Positions 7,800-15,600 of a stretch of DNA of 54,432 nt are shown here, piece by piece. Source of the stretch: Beijerinckiaceae bacterium (GTDB lineage: Bacteria > Pseudomonadota > Alphaproteobacteria > Rhizobiales > Beijerinckiaceae); assembly GCA_025458025.1 (NCBI GenBank), contig JALOTF010000010.1, positions 1 through 54,432 of the forward strand, in the 5' to 3' direction. Position 1 is the stretch's first letter. Each line of letters begins with the position of its first letter. The notes beneath the pieces are model-generated. The model was given only the letters and a program-made list of their open reading frames with translations, was not told the origin of the DNA and ran no database searches. A program made the translations under genes and the position numbers.

Positions 7800-7817
7800 T
7801 CTTTTGGAGGATGATGC

Positions 7818-8222
7818 GTGCGACTGACCAGCTTCACGGATTTCGGACTGCGCGCCCTGATGAAACTCGCCGGGGGCGAGAACCGCCTTTACACGGTGGA
7901 TGAAATTGCAACTGAGTTTGCCCTTTCGCGCGATCATCTGACGAAAGTGGTGCGGGAGCTGGCCCGGCACGGCTTTCTGGTGACACAAAGAGGGGCTGCG
8001 GGCGGTTTTCGGCTCGCAAAACCGGCGGAAGAGATCCGACTGGGTGATGTTGTGGCAGCGCTTGAGGGGCGGCATGCGATCGTCGAGTGCTTCGAGGCCG
8101 ATGGCGGCACTTGCCGACTTCTTCTCCGCTGCCGCCTCAAGGCGCGTCTGGCCCGCGCGAAGCGTGCCTTTATCGATGATCTCAACCAGTCCACTTTGGC
8201 CGATTGCCGGTATCCAGAGTGA
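7818..8222 (+). CDS. nsrR: NsrR, Rrf2-family NO-sensing repressor
   Basis: A 134-residue Rrf2 regulator. The winged helix covers residues about 1-75 (ALSRDHLTKVVRELARHGFLV and RGAAGGFRLAKP). C91, C99 and C105, plus D8, sit exactly where NsrR proteins bind their [4Fe-4S] cluster. NO destroys the cluster and releases DNA. The start is GTG with GGAGG 8 bases upstream. It is divergent from ric and is the likely master regulator of the block. Confidence 0.9.
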   Translation: MRLTSFTDFGLRALMKLAGGENRLYTVDEIATEFALSRDHLTKVVRELARHGFLVTQRGAAGGFRLAKPAEEIRLGDVVAALEGRHAIVECFEADGGTCRLLLRCRLKARLARAKRAFIDDLNQSTLADCRYPE

Positions 8223-8266
8223 TCAGCACCTCGGAAACGAGGCATCGGATACCGCAGAAAATGACA

Positions 8267-8410
8267 TCACAGGTGTCTGCAAAAGCGGGGCAACGCCTGC
8301 GCTAGCTCCCGCATGATCGCCTGTTCCGCGTGGAAGAATAGAATACGGGCGCCGCACTTCTTGTGAAAATGCAGCGCCCGCAGGTTGGGCTGGTCCGGCT
8401 CAATCGCGCC
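8267..8410 (-). pseudogene. C-terminal remnant of a GNAT acetyltransferase
   Basis: A minus-strand frame stopping at 8267-8269 contains IEPDQPNLRALHFHKKCGAR, which fits the acetyl-CoA-binding end of GNAT N-acetyltransferases (N-L-R-A-x-x-F-x-K-x-G). The N-terminal half is missing, and the frame begins right after the stop of the large repetitive protein. No other gene fits this 200-base gap. Confidence 0.4.
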
Positions 8411-8422
8411 GGCTCGATGGCA

Positions 8423-10474
8423 TCAGGCAGCCTTGCTCTTGCCCTTCGGCTGATCGGAGGAAGCGACCACCGGCGTGCTGCCCGGCGCCCGATCCACACC
8501 ATTCAGGCGATCAAGCAGCTGGCCGACCTTCTGGCCCGGAAGCTGATCGGAGTAGGGGAAGTACTTCTTCGCCTCGCGGCGCTCCTGCACTTCTTTCTGC
8601 TGTTCACGGCGGCTATCGATATCAGAGAAGATATCGCGCGAGCGGCTGTTCACGCCCTGCATGGCGCCTGTCATCCATTCCGCGAACCGATCCTTGATGG
8701 CCTCCGGCTTCCAGTCGATCGCCGGCTTTTGCTGCCCGGATTCGGTGCTCGTCACCGGTTCCTCAGACTGCCCGGCCTTCACCGGCTCGCCCTTGCCATT
8801 GGTCTCGCTGGCAGGCGGAGTCGGGGTCGGTGCGGGGTTTGCCGCAGCGGGGGTCGCGGGAGCGGGGTCGGCCGGAGGTGCAACCGGCGGAGCCGGAGGC
8901 GGATTGACCGGAGCCGGGCCGGCCGTCACGCCGCCATTGTTCCCGGCGCCACCATTGCCGTTGCCACCGCCATTGCCGTTGACCGCGCCGTTGCCATTAC
9001 CACCGGCGCTGCCGTTCCCGCCACCATTCGAGGCCGGAGGCGCGACCGACGGAGCCGCAGGCGGATTGACCGGAGCCGGGCCGGCCGTCACGCCGCCATT
9101 GTTCCCGGCGCCACCATTGCCGTTACCGTTGCCGCCGCCATTGCCGTTGACCGCGCCGCTGCCATTGCCACCGGCATTGCCGTTCCCGCCACCATTCGAG
9201 GCCGGAGGTGCGACCGGAGGAGCCGGGGGCTGGCTTGTCGGACCCGCAGGCACCTGCACCGGATTGGGCACCAGACCCGTCCAGCGATCGCTGTTCGAGG
9301 CGAGTTCCTGATTGCGCAGGGAGAAGTCGTTCATCGCGTTCTGCAGGCGCAGATACTCGGCGCGATCGAGCTGGCCGTCTCCGGAAAGGGCGCGATCTTC
9401 CTGATTCTGCACGCGCTGCATCGTGACGAGCAGCTCCTGAGCCTCGACATCGGTCAACGACCGATTGTCGATACCACGCGCCACATTTTCAAGCTGCTGG
9501 GCCTGCCGCTGATCGACAACGGAGACATTCACGAAGCTATCGGCCAGCTGCACACCCTGACGGTTGCGCTGCAGATCATAGAGCGCGATCTCGACGTTGT
9601 TGAGAGCCGTCGACATCCGGGTGGCATCACGCCAATCCACGCGCTGATCGGCACGCAGTTCATTCTCGAGCGCCTGAGCGGTGTCGAATTCTGCGCGGAT
9701 GGTCTTGGCTTCGTCTTCCGTCAGCGTGCCCGCCTTGATGGCCGCCTCGAACTGCTTTTCGAGATTGGCCTGGCGCGCGTCGATCTGATCCGAATAGGAC
9801 GTGCCTGCCCGAGCAACACCGACATCATTGGCGCGCAGGCGATTGATGAGGTCAGCCTGCTTGCGCAACTCGTCGAGCACCATCTTCTGCTCGCCGGCGG
9901 TGAGCTTTCCGCCGCTTTCGCGGAAGGATTTTTCGAGCGTATTCAATTGTTCCTGCGACTCGAGCAGGCCCTTGGCCTCTTCCGCCGTCAGCGAACCATC
10001 CTTCACGCCGGCATTGATCCGGGCCATCAGGTTGGCCTGAACAATATCAAGATCCTTGCCATCGATGCCGGCAACGCTGTCGAGGTCGACGCCGCGGTCG
10101 TTCGTGGTCAGGCGATCAAGCTGCTTCTGCGAATTGTCGAGCCTGCGAGCCAAAATCCGGAGATCCCGTTCGGTCGGGCCGCCTTCCTTGGCCTGAATCT
10201 GCTGCGCGTAAGCCGCAATAGCGTCCTGACGCTTCAGCGTGGACGCGCCCTCGCGATAGGTCAGCGAGCGATCATAAAGACCGGCACCAATCTGCTGGCG
10301 CTGCATGAAGGCGCGCGCCTGAAGTTCGGAAAGCGACTGAACCGCCTTCTTCGTTTCTGTTGCGACGGGTTTGGCTGCCTGTTTCTGTTGCGCGGCGGGC
10401 TGGGCTTTGCGCGCTGCTGCCCCCGCCTGCGCAATTTCCAGCGCAGTCGAAGTTGTATTCACCTGACTAACCAT
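8423..10474 (-). CDS. Large repetitive protein of unknown function
   Basis: A protein of 683 residues from the ATG at 10474; an ATG 14 codons further upstream is also possible. I do not recognise a named family. Residues about 40-400 are helical modules of 45-50 residues with a recurring pattern: LTAEEAKGLL, KLTAGEQKMVL, TLTEDEAKTI, SLTDVEAQELL and GQLDRAEYL. They resemble degenerate EF-hand or helical-hairpin repeats. Residues about 415-590 are a Pro/Gly/Asn-rich linker with a tandem duplication. The C-terminus is charged (REQQKEVQERREAKKYF). No signal peptide or membrane segment is visible. The composition suggests a structural or exported protein, but nothing nearby supports secretion. Confidence 0.75.
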   Translation of the reverse strand: MVSQVNTTSTALEIAQAGAAARKAQPAAQQKQAAKPVATETKKAVQSLSELQARAFMQRQQIGAGLYDRSLTYREGASTLKRQDAIAAYAQQIQAKEGGPTERDLRILARRLDNSQKQLDRLTTNDRGVDLDSVAGIDGKDLDIVQANLMARINAGVKDGSLTAEEAKGLLESQEQLNTLEKSFRESGGKLTAGEQKMVLDELRKQADLINRLRANDVGVARAGTSYSDQIDARQANLEKQFEAAIKAGTLTEDEAKTIRAEFDTAQALENELRADQRVDWRDATRMSTALNNVEIALYDLQRNRQGVQLADSFVNVSVVDQRQAQQLENVARGIDNRSLTDVEAQELLVTMQRVQNQEDRALSGDGQLDRAEYLRLQNAMNDFSLRNQELASNSDRWTGLVPNPVQVPAGPTSQPPAPPVAPPASNGGGNGNAGGNGSGAVNGNGGGNGNGNGGAGNNGGVTAGPAPVNPPAAPSVAPPASNGGGNGSAGGNGNGAVNGNGGGNGNGGAGNNGGVTAGPAPVNPPPAPPVAPPADPAPATPAAANPAPTPTPPASETNGKGEPVKAGQSEEPVTSTESGQQKPAIDWKPEAIKDRFAEWMTGAMQGVNSRSRDIFSDIDSRREQQKEVQERREAKKYFPYSDQLPGQKVGQLLDRLNGVDRAPGSTPVVASSDQPKGKSKAA
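8871..9230. repeat. Tandem 162-bp duplication in the Gly/Asn/Pro linker
   Basis: GGATTGACCGGAGCCGGGCC occurs at 8901 and again at 9063, a period of 162 bases or 54 codons, with long near-identical stretches between. The second copy has a 6-base insertion (one extra Asn-Gly unit), and a partial third unit follows. The period is a multiple of three, so the frame is kept. Unequal recombination or slippage could change the copy number. Confidence 0.8.
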
Positions 10475-10809
10475 TCTTCGTTGTCCTTCCCTTGCATTCT
10501 GCAGGTGAGAGGACATTTGCCACCCTAGTTTGTATCAGCCCCCAAGGGAAAGGTTCAATTTTTATCGATCTGCCCGGACCGTATTCGAAAAAATATTGAT
10601 TTAACCGTCTTGTTCAGAATGCGATTAACAAGAAGTTTGAATCATTCCGTTGTGTGGTATGACTTTGATCGTGAGTGAAGCAGCTTTAGCGCGCTGTTTT
10701 AGTCTGGCGTTGCATCGCTCCTTGGTCTCCGCAGGCCGTTTTTTGACCTGATAGCGGGGCAGGGGAGGGTTAAAGCAAGACTACCCCGTTCTTCTGACAG
10801 CAACTTGGA
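10475..10809. other. Intergenic region, AT-richer than its surroundings
   Basis: A stretch of 335 bases between the repetitive-protein gene and the thioesterase, both on the minus strand. It is clearly richer in A/T (around 10560-10640) and probably contains the promoter of the repetitive-protein gene. I see no confident -35/-10 pair, terminator or open frame. Confidence 0.4.
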
Positions 10810-11184
10810 TCACCGCGGAAACAACGGTTTGAAAACCCCGTTCGCGCGAGCCAGCATCACGCCATCGCTGTCGCGCACCTCTCCCTCACAGAATGCCAGG
10901 TTGCGCCCTGCGCGCAGCACCCGACCCTCGGCGACAAGTTCGCCTTCTCCGGCGGCGAGAAACGCGACGTGAAGATCAACCGTGAGGAAGGAGATGGCCC
11001 CTTCGACGGCATCGCGGGCCGCACATCCCAGCGCAATGTCGAGCATGGTCATCAGCAAGCCACCATGGGCCTTGCCCCGCGTGTTGGAGACCGCCGGACT
11101 GGTGGAGGCCTCCAGCCGGATTGTTCCCGGCGAAGATTCGATGAAGCGAATACCGCAATGCTCCATGAACGGGATAGGTTGCAT
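10810..11184 (-). CDS. PaaI-type hotdog thioesterase
   Basis: A 124-residue single hotdog-fold protein of the PaaI/YdiI type, which hydrolyses acyl-CoA or aryl-CoA thioesters. The family core is VSNTRGKAHGGLLMTMLDIALG (about 31-52), where HGG lies at the start of the hot-dog helix, followed by TVDLHVAFL. It sits at the edge of a CoA-dependent catabolic island on the opposite strand and could release CoA from dead-end thioesters. Confidence 0.8.
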   Translation of the reverse strand: MQPIPFMEHCGIRFIESSPGTIRLEASTSPAVSNTRGKAHGGLLMTMLDIALGCAARDAVEGAISFLTVDLHVAFLAAGEGELVAEGRVLRAGRNLAFCEGEVRDSDGVMLARANGVFKPLFPR

Positions 11185-11427
11185 AGGGCCTCTCTTGTAG
11201 GTGTGCCGAGTGCTGCGTCATGCCCAGAATAGCATCGCTCGCGAGGGGATGCTCATGCTGGCGCCGTATAGCGACCGATACCGTCAAGCCATCTTCACAA
11301 GGCCCGATCCCGGTCTTTAGGCTGTCTATCAGCATGCGGAAGGCCGATGCGCCGGTTGGGCTGTAAAGCCGCCCGGGATGCCATCGGAGGACTTTCCTGC
11401 TCCGACTTCGCCAGAGGAGATCACGAC

Positions 11428-12810
11428 GTGAAATTGCCCATCCACTCACCAGATCTTGTCCCCGTGCTTCAGCCTTATCCCGTGGCAGTGAAGCATGATG
11501 GGCTGGTGTTCCTCTCCGGTGTGCGGCCGGGAACGACAAAGGCCCGGAAGTTCGGCTTCGACGACCTGCCTGCATCCTGCCAGACGCGCAAGCAGGGCTT
11601 TGGCCTTCCGGATCGGGTTGAAGGCGAGGTTTCCGCCGATTCCTGGAGCGTGCACACCGCGCTTGATGCCGTGTTGGCCGCTGCGGGCACCCGCGACAAC
11701 CAGATCCTGCGTCAGCATGTCTGGCAGCGCGACAAGCGGTTCTTCCCTTGTTACGAGCGCGTCCGCGCCGTTTTCCAGCCCAAGCCCTCGCCGAGCAGCG
11801 GGTTGGGTGTGGCCGAGGTGGTGGGCGGCGCCCGCGACTGGATAGGCATCGATGCGATCGCGGTGGTCCCGGGCGAGAACCCCGCGCGCCCCGAACGTCA
11901 GGTGACATCCGAGGTCTACGATCCGCGGCTACCATCGGCCTCGCATTATTCGCAATCCGTCACATCCGGCGATCTGCTCTTCACCGCCGGTCACATTCCG
12001 ATTAAGACGACCGAACCCGGCAAACCGCTGGTGCAGGGTTTTGACGATGTGCCGGAAGAGGGGCGCTTCCTCGCGACCGGTCGCAGCCATCCCGACAGCC
12101 GCGATGGTCCGATCGCAGCCCAGACATGGTTCGTCTATGCCGAATTGCGCAAGCTTCTTGCGACATCCGGCATGACGATGGACGATGTTGTTCTTTCGAC
12201 CGTCTATCTCGCGGATCCGCGCGATTTTCCGGTCTTCCATCGCATGCATCAGCATTTCTTCCCGAACCAGACGGCGGCCTTGGCTGTCACCGGCTTCGAT
12301 GAGGTCGGCCATCGGGGCTGCCGGATCGAGATCGAGCTGACCGCCGCGAAGGATGCCGCCTCGCGTCGCGAGCTGGTCAGCTGGGGTTCGGGCACGCCCC
12401 CGTTCGCCGCGCCCGCAGCGGTGCGGATCGGGTCGCTGATCTTCTATTCGGGCATGGTGGGGCTCAATCCCGAGGGATCGCTTGTCACCGGCGCTGCCGA
12501 TGTTCCGCCCGAGGGGCGTGCATTGGTGGCGCGCCTGGAAGAGATCGAGAGCCGTCCCGGCTTCGCTGCCCAGACCTGGGCCAGTTTCGCCCGGCTCTCG
12601 GAAGCGGCCAAACGCGCCGGCTCTGACCTGAAAGACCTACTGAAGATGACGGTCTATCTGCGTTCCGCCAGCGATCTGCCGGTCTTCGAGGCTGTGCGGC
12701 GCCATTTCATCGCCGATGCGGATCTTCCCGCCTTTGAATGCGTGGCCATTCTGGGGCCGGGACCGGTGCGGGAAGCGGAAATCCAGATCGAAGCGATCGG
12801 GGCGGCGTGA
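11428..12810 (+). CDS. Triple-domain RidA/YjgF-like protein
   Basis: A 460-residue protein made of three RidA/YjgF-type domains in a row (about 5-150, 160-310 and 325-460). Each has the fold's pattern: an early strand such as GLVFLSGV, LLFTAGH or LIFYSGM, a helix following AQTW, then TVYL with a late strand. Usual RidA proteins are single domains of about 130 residues that form trimers, so this looks like a covalent trimer. RidA proteins deaminate reactive enamines, and related members act in ring-cleavage pathways. GTG 11428 follows AGAGGAG by 8 bases and is preferred over an upstream ATG without a ribosome site. It starts a plus-strand row with the VOC and BKACE genes. Confidence 0.85.
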   Translation: MKLPIHSPDLVPVLQPYPVAVKHDGLVFLSGVRPGTTKARKFGFDDLPASCQTRKQGFGLPDRVEGEVSADSWSVHTALDAVLAAAGTRDNQILRQHVWQRDKRFFPCYERVRAVFQPKPSPSSGLGVAEVVGGARDWIGIDAIAVVPGENPARPERQVTSEVYDPRLPSASHYSQSVTSGDLLFTAGHIPIKTTEPGKPLVQGFDDVPEEGRFLATGRSHPDSRDGPIAAQTWFVYAELRKLLATSGMTMDDVVLSTVYLADPRDFPVFHRMHQHFFPNQTAALAVTGFDEVGHRGCRIEIELTAAKDAASRRELVSWGSGTPPFAAPAAVRIGSLIFYSGMVGLNPEGSLVTGAADVPPEGRALVARLEEIESRPGFAAQTWASFARLSEAAKRAGSDLKDLLKMTVYLRSASDLPVFEAVRRHFIADADLPAFECVAILGPGPVREAEIQIEAIGAA

Positions 12811-12814
12811 GGCA

Positions 12815-13294
12815 ATGATCACGCCTCCGGTGCCCGCTTCAGCTCCATCCGGTCCCTTGCAGGGATACCGGATCGACCACCTCGGTGTGGCCGTCGCCGA
12901 TCTTGATCGGGCGGCCCGCTTCTACCGCGATGTCCTCGGCTGCCCGGTGGGCGAGCCGGTTGTCCCTCCCGGACAGGGCATCGCGGTGGTGTTCGTCACC
13001 TTTGCCAACACGCGGGTGGAGCTGATTGCTCCGACTTCGGCAGTCTCTCCCCTGCCGGATCTGCTGGAGAACCAGACTATCAACCATTTCCTGGAGCGCT
13101 CGCCACTGGGGGGGCTGCACCATGTCTGCTACGAGGTCGATGATCTTGAAGCGGTCATGATGCGCCTCGCGCAGGCCGGCGCGCGCATTCTCGGGAAGGG
13201 AAAGCCCATCATCGGGGCGAGCGGCAAGCCCATTGTCTTCCTCGACCCGCGGACGGCTGAAGGTACCTTGATCGAACTGAAGCAGGGCGCCTGA
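12815..13294 (+). CDS. VOC-superfamily protein, methylmalonyl-CoA-epimerase-like
   Basis: A 159-residue protein with paired beta-alpha-beta modules of the vicinal oxygen chelate fold. The first module is YRIDHLGVAVADLDRAARFYRDVLG and the second starts GGLHHVCYEVDDLEAVMM. The final LIELKQG supplies the usual glutamate ligand. The pattern is closest to methylmalonyl-CoA epimerases and lactoylglutathione lyases. It begins 4 bases after the RidA-like gene's stop. In this setting it may epimerise a CoA-bound intermediate. Confidence 0.85.
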   Translation: MITPPVPASAPSGPLQGYRIDHLGVAVADLDRAARFYRDVLGCPVGEPVVPPGQGIAVVFVTFANTRVELIAPTSAVSPLPDLLENQTINHFLERSPLGGLHHVCYEVDDLEAVMMRLAQAGARILGKGKPIIGASGKPIVFLDPRTAEGTLIELKQGA

Positions 13295-13350
13295 GCATCG
13301 TCGCGTCGTCAAGTCTCCCGCCAGCCGGGAATTCGAGAAGCAAATACGCC

Positions 13351-14181
13351 ATGAAACCCGTTATCATCGCTGTTGCCATCACAGGTTCGCTGCCGCGCAA
13401 GGCAGATAATCCTGCTGTTCCGATCCTGCCCGAAGAGCAGATTCGCTCCACGGCGGAAGCCTTCGAGGCTGGCGCGTCGCTGGTTCATATCCATGTGCGC
13501 AACGATGATGAAACGCCGTCCTCATCGCCCGAACGGTTCGGGATCGTACAGGCGGGTATCCAGCGCCTGTGTCCCGGCATGATCGTGCAATTCTCGACCG
13601 GAGGGCGGGGACGCGATCCCTCGCAACGCGGCTCCTCGCTGTATCTTCGGCCGGATATGGCCTCGCTCTCGACGGGATCGGTCAATTTTCCGTCGATTGT
13701 CTACGAGAACCAACCCCCGCTGGTCGAACAGCTCGCCACCCAGATGAAGGAGCATGAGGTTCTGCCCGAGATCGAGATTTTCGATCTGTCGCATCTGCAC
13801 GGCGCCCGCCGTTTGGCCGACAAGGGTCTGCTGGGCGAGCATCCGCATATCCAGTTCGTGATGGGCGTGAAGAATGCGCTGCCGGCGGAAGAACGCCTGC
13901 TCGATCTGATGCTGGGCGAGATGCGCACCCTTTTCCCTCATGCGACATGGAGTGCCTGCGGCATTGGGGCCAATCAGTCCACCGTGATGCGGTGGGCGTT
14001 GGTGCGTGGCGCGGACGGTATTCGGACCGGACTCGAGGACAATATCCGCCTCTCGAAACAGCGTCTGGCTGCATCCAATGCCGAACTGGTCGCCCAGGCG
14101 GTCGCGGAGATCCGACTGGCCGGCCGCGTTCCGGCGACACCGGCAGAGGCCCGCAAAACCCTTGGTCTGCGCAGCGCCTGA
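13351..14181 (+). CDS. BKACE family beta-keto acid cleavage enzyme (DUF849)
   Basis: A 276-residue BKACE protein. The family exchanges a beta-keto acid with acetyl-CoA to give acetoacetate and a new acyl-CoA; the founder, Kce, uses 3-keto-5-aminohexanoate. The zinc-binding HxH lies at H46 and H48 (LVHIHVRN), and E229 in RTGLEDN is the likely third ligand. The barrel pattern SLSTGSVNFP and FDLSHLHGAR is typical. It lies 56 bases after the VOC gene. The natural substrate is not predictable, but it implies a beta-keto acid intermediate in this pathway. Confidence 0.9.
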   Translation: MKPVIIAVAITGSLPRKADNPAVPILPEEQIRSTAEAFEAGASLVHIHVRNDDETPSSSPERFGIVQAGIQRLCPGMIVQFSTGGRGRDPSQRGSSLYLRPDMASLSTGSVNFPSIVYENQPPLVEQLATQMKEHEVLPEIEIFDLSHLHGARRLADKGLLGEHPHIQFVMGVKNALPAEERLLDLMLGEMRTLFPHATWSACGIGANQSTVMRWALVRGADGIRTGLEDNIRLSKQRLAASNAELVAQAVAEIRLAGRVPATPAEARKTLGLRSA

Positions 14182-14553
14182 CCCATCCCCCGCTCGAAGA
14201 ACGGATCAACGGTCCGGGCCAAAGCACTGGACCAGGATCGTGGGCCAACACGGCTGGCCAGCGTTGCTGGCCTCTCCCGGCTTGATGATGCAGGACAGGC
14301 TATCCGAACCGCCCAATCGTTGAGGGCATGGGCCTGAATATTCAGGCCCATCGATGGTCCGGATCGCGCGGAATGCAAAACTCCCCTGCATGCTGATCAT
14401 TGGCGCTATGATTCCGCTCTGTTGAGAGTTCACGATGAAATCAGAAAATCTTTCGCAAAATCAAAATGTTAAAACTGTTTCTCGACATTCTCGGTGTTCT
14501 GTCGTCTCATGGGTGGGGCTCGCGCGGAAAAAAAGACTAACGGAGGTGCGACG
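14182..14553. other. Intergenic region before the LysR gene
   Basis: A 372-base stretch without a gene. It holds a short hairpin GGCCAGC-GTT-GCTGGCC (14256-14272), a perfect 24-base palindrome (14328-14351) and an A/T-rich section (about 14435-14475) that may contain the LysR promoter. Confidence 0.5.
14328..14351. promoter_or_regulatory. Perfect 24-bp palindrome upstream of the LysR gene
   Basis: ATGGGCCTGAAT is followed directly by its exact reverse complement, with no loop. No T-tract follows, which argues against a simple terminator. It lies about 200 bases before the LysR start codon, so it may be an operator or end the BKACE transcript by another mechanism. Confidence 0.55.
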
Positions 14554-15468
14554 GTGGAGCTTCGGCAAATTCGCTATTTTATCCAGGTCGTGAAGCTCAA
14601 GAGCGTTACAAAGGCAGCCCGTGCTCTCAACATGGCGCAGCCGGCGCTGAGCCGTCACATCCACGCCCTGGAATACCAATTGCGGACGCCGCTCTTCGTT
14701 CGGACAGCGCGGGGCGTGGTGCCCACCGAAGCCGGGGCAAAACTGGCGACGCTGGGAGAATCCCTGCTCGGCCTCGTGGATCAGATCCGCGAGCAGGTCG
14801 AGAATTCCCCGGAGCAGATCGCGGGGCATGTCGTGATCGGCATGCCGCAATCGGTCTCCGGCATTCTGGCGCCCGCGATCATCGATTATTGCCAGCAGAA
14901 CTACCCTGAAATCTCGCTGCGGATCACCGAGGGGTTGAGCATCTTTCTGGAGGAATGGCTCAGCCAGGGGAAGATCGATCTGGCCGTGCTGACCCGCCCG
15001 ACCGAGGTTTCAGCCATCGAATACACTCCTCTGGTGCGCGAGCAGATGGTGCTGGTCGGCCATCCGAAACGGATGCCGATCGGCATGACGGAAATCCCGT
15101 TTCAGGATCTCGCATCCTTTCCGTTCGTGATCGCGGACGGATTTCGCAAGCTGATCGACCCTTGGGCGACCCGTCTCGACATGAAGCTCAATTATGTCAT
15201 CGAGGTCGACAGCATTGTTCTGATCAAGGAACTGGTCACGCGCGGACTGGCATTCTCGATCACGCCCTATGGTTTTGTGCACAAGGATGTCATGAACGGC
15301 ACCTTGGGTGCCTTACCGATTGTGGATCCGCCGATCACGCGTGATCTCGTCCTGGCCTTCAACACGCGGCGGACGATGTCGGCCGCCGTCAAGATCGTGC
15401 GCCAGATCACGACAGAGCAGGTGGTTGGGCTGCAGCTCACATCGAGCCGGAAGGTTTATGCCCCCTGA
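14554..15468 (+). CDS. LysR-family regulator of the catabolic island
   Basis: A 304-residue LTTR. The winged helix lies at about 1-60 (VTKAARALNMAQPALSRHIHALEYQL). The effector domain has the usual pattern GHVVIGMPQSVSGILAPAI and LVTRGLAFSITPYGF. GTG 14554 follows GGAGG by 8 bases; a longer upstream frame has no ribosome site. It sits in the same orientation between the BKACE gene and the ligase gene, so it probably responds to a pathway acid or CoA ester. The inducer is unknown. Confidence 0.88.
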   Translation: MELRQIRYFIQVVKLKSVTKAARALNMAQPALSRHIHALEYQLRTPLFVRTARGVVPTEAGAKLATLGESLLGLVDQIREQVENSPEQIAGHVVIGMPQSVSGILAPAIIDYCQQNYPEISLRITEGLSIFLEEWLSQGKIDLAVLTRPTEVSAIEYTPLVREQMVLVGHPKRMPIGMTEIPFQDLASFPFVIADGFRKLIDPWATRLDMKLNYVIEVDSIVLIKELVTRGLAFSITPYGFVHKDVMNGTLGALPIVDPPITRDLVLAFNTRRTMSAAVKIVRQITTEQVVGLQLTSSRKVYAP

Positions 15469-15600
15469 GCGGTGCATGCCCGGTCATGATGTTCTTGATA
15501 TGATGCCCATGCCAAAGCAGTTTTTCCGCCTGCCCTGAACCGGCTGCTAGTCTCTCCGAACAAGAACTTCTTCCAGCAAGGAAGAGTCGGAGACGCGCCC

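Noticed and set aside
8363-10528. A 721-codon open frame antisense to the repetitive protein
   Set aside because: It has no family match and its composition reflects the opposite strand. The minus-strand frame has the recurring modules and better start contexts.
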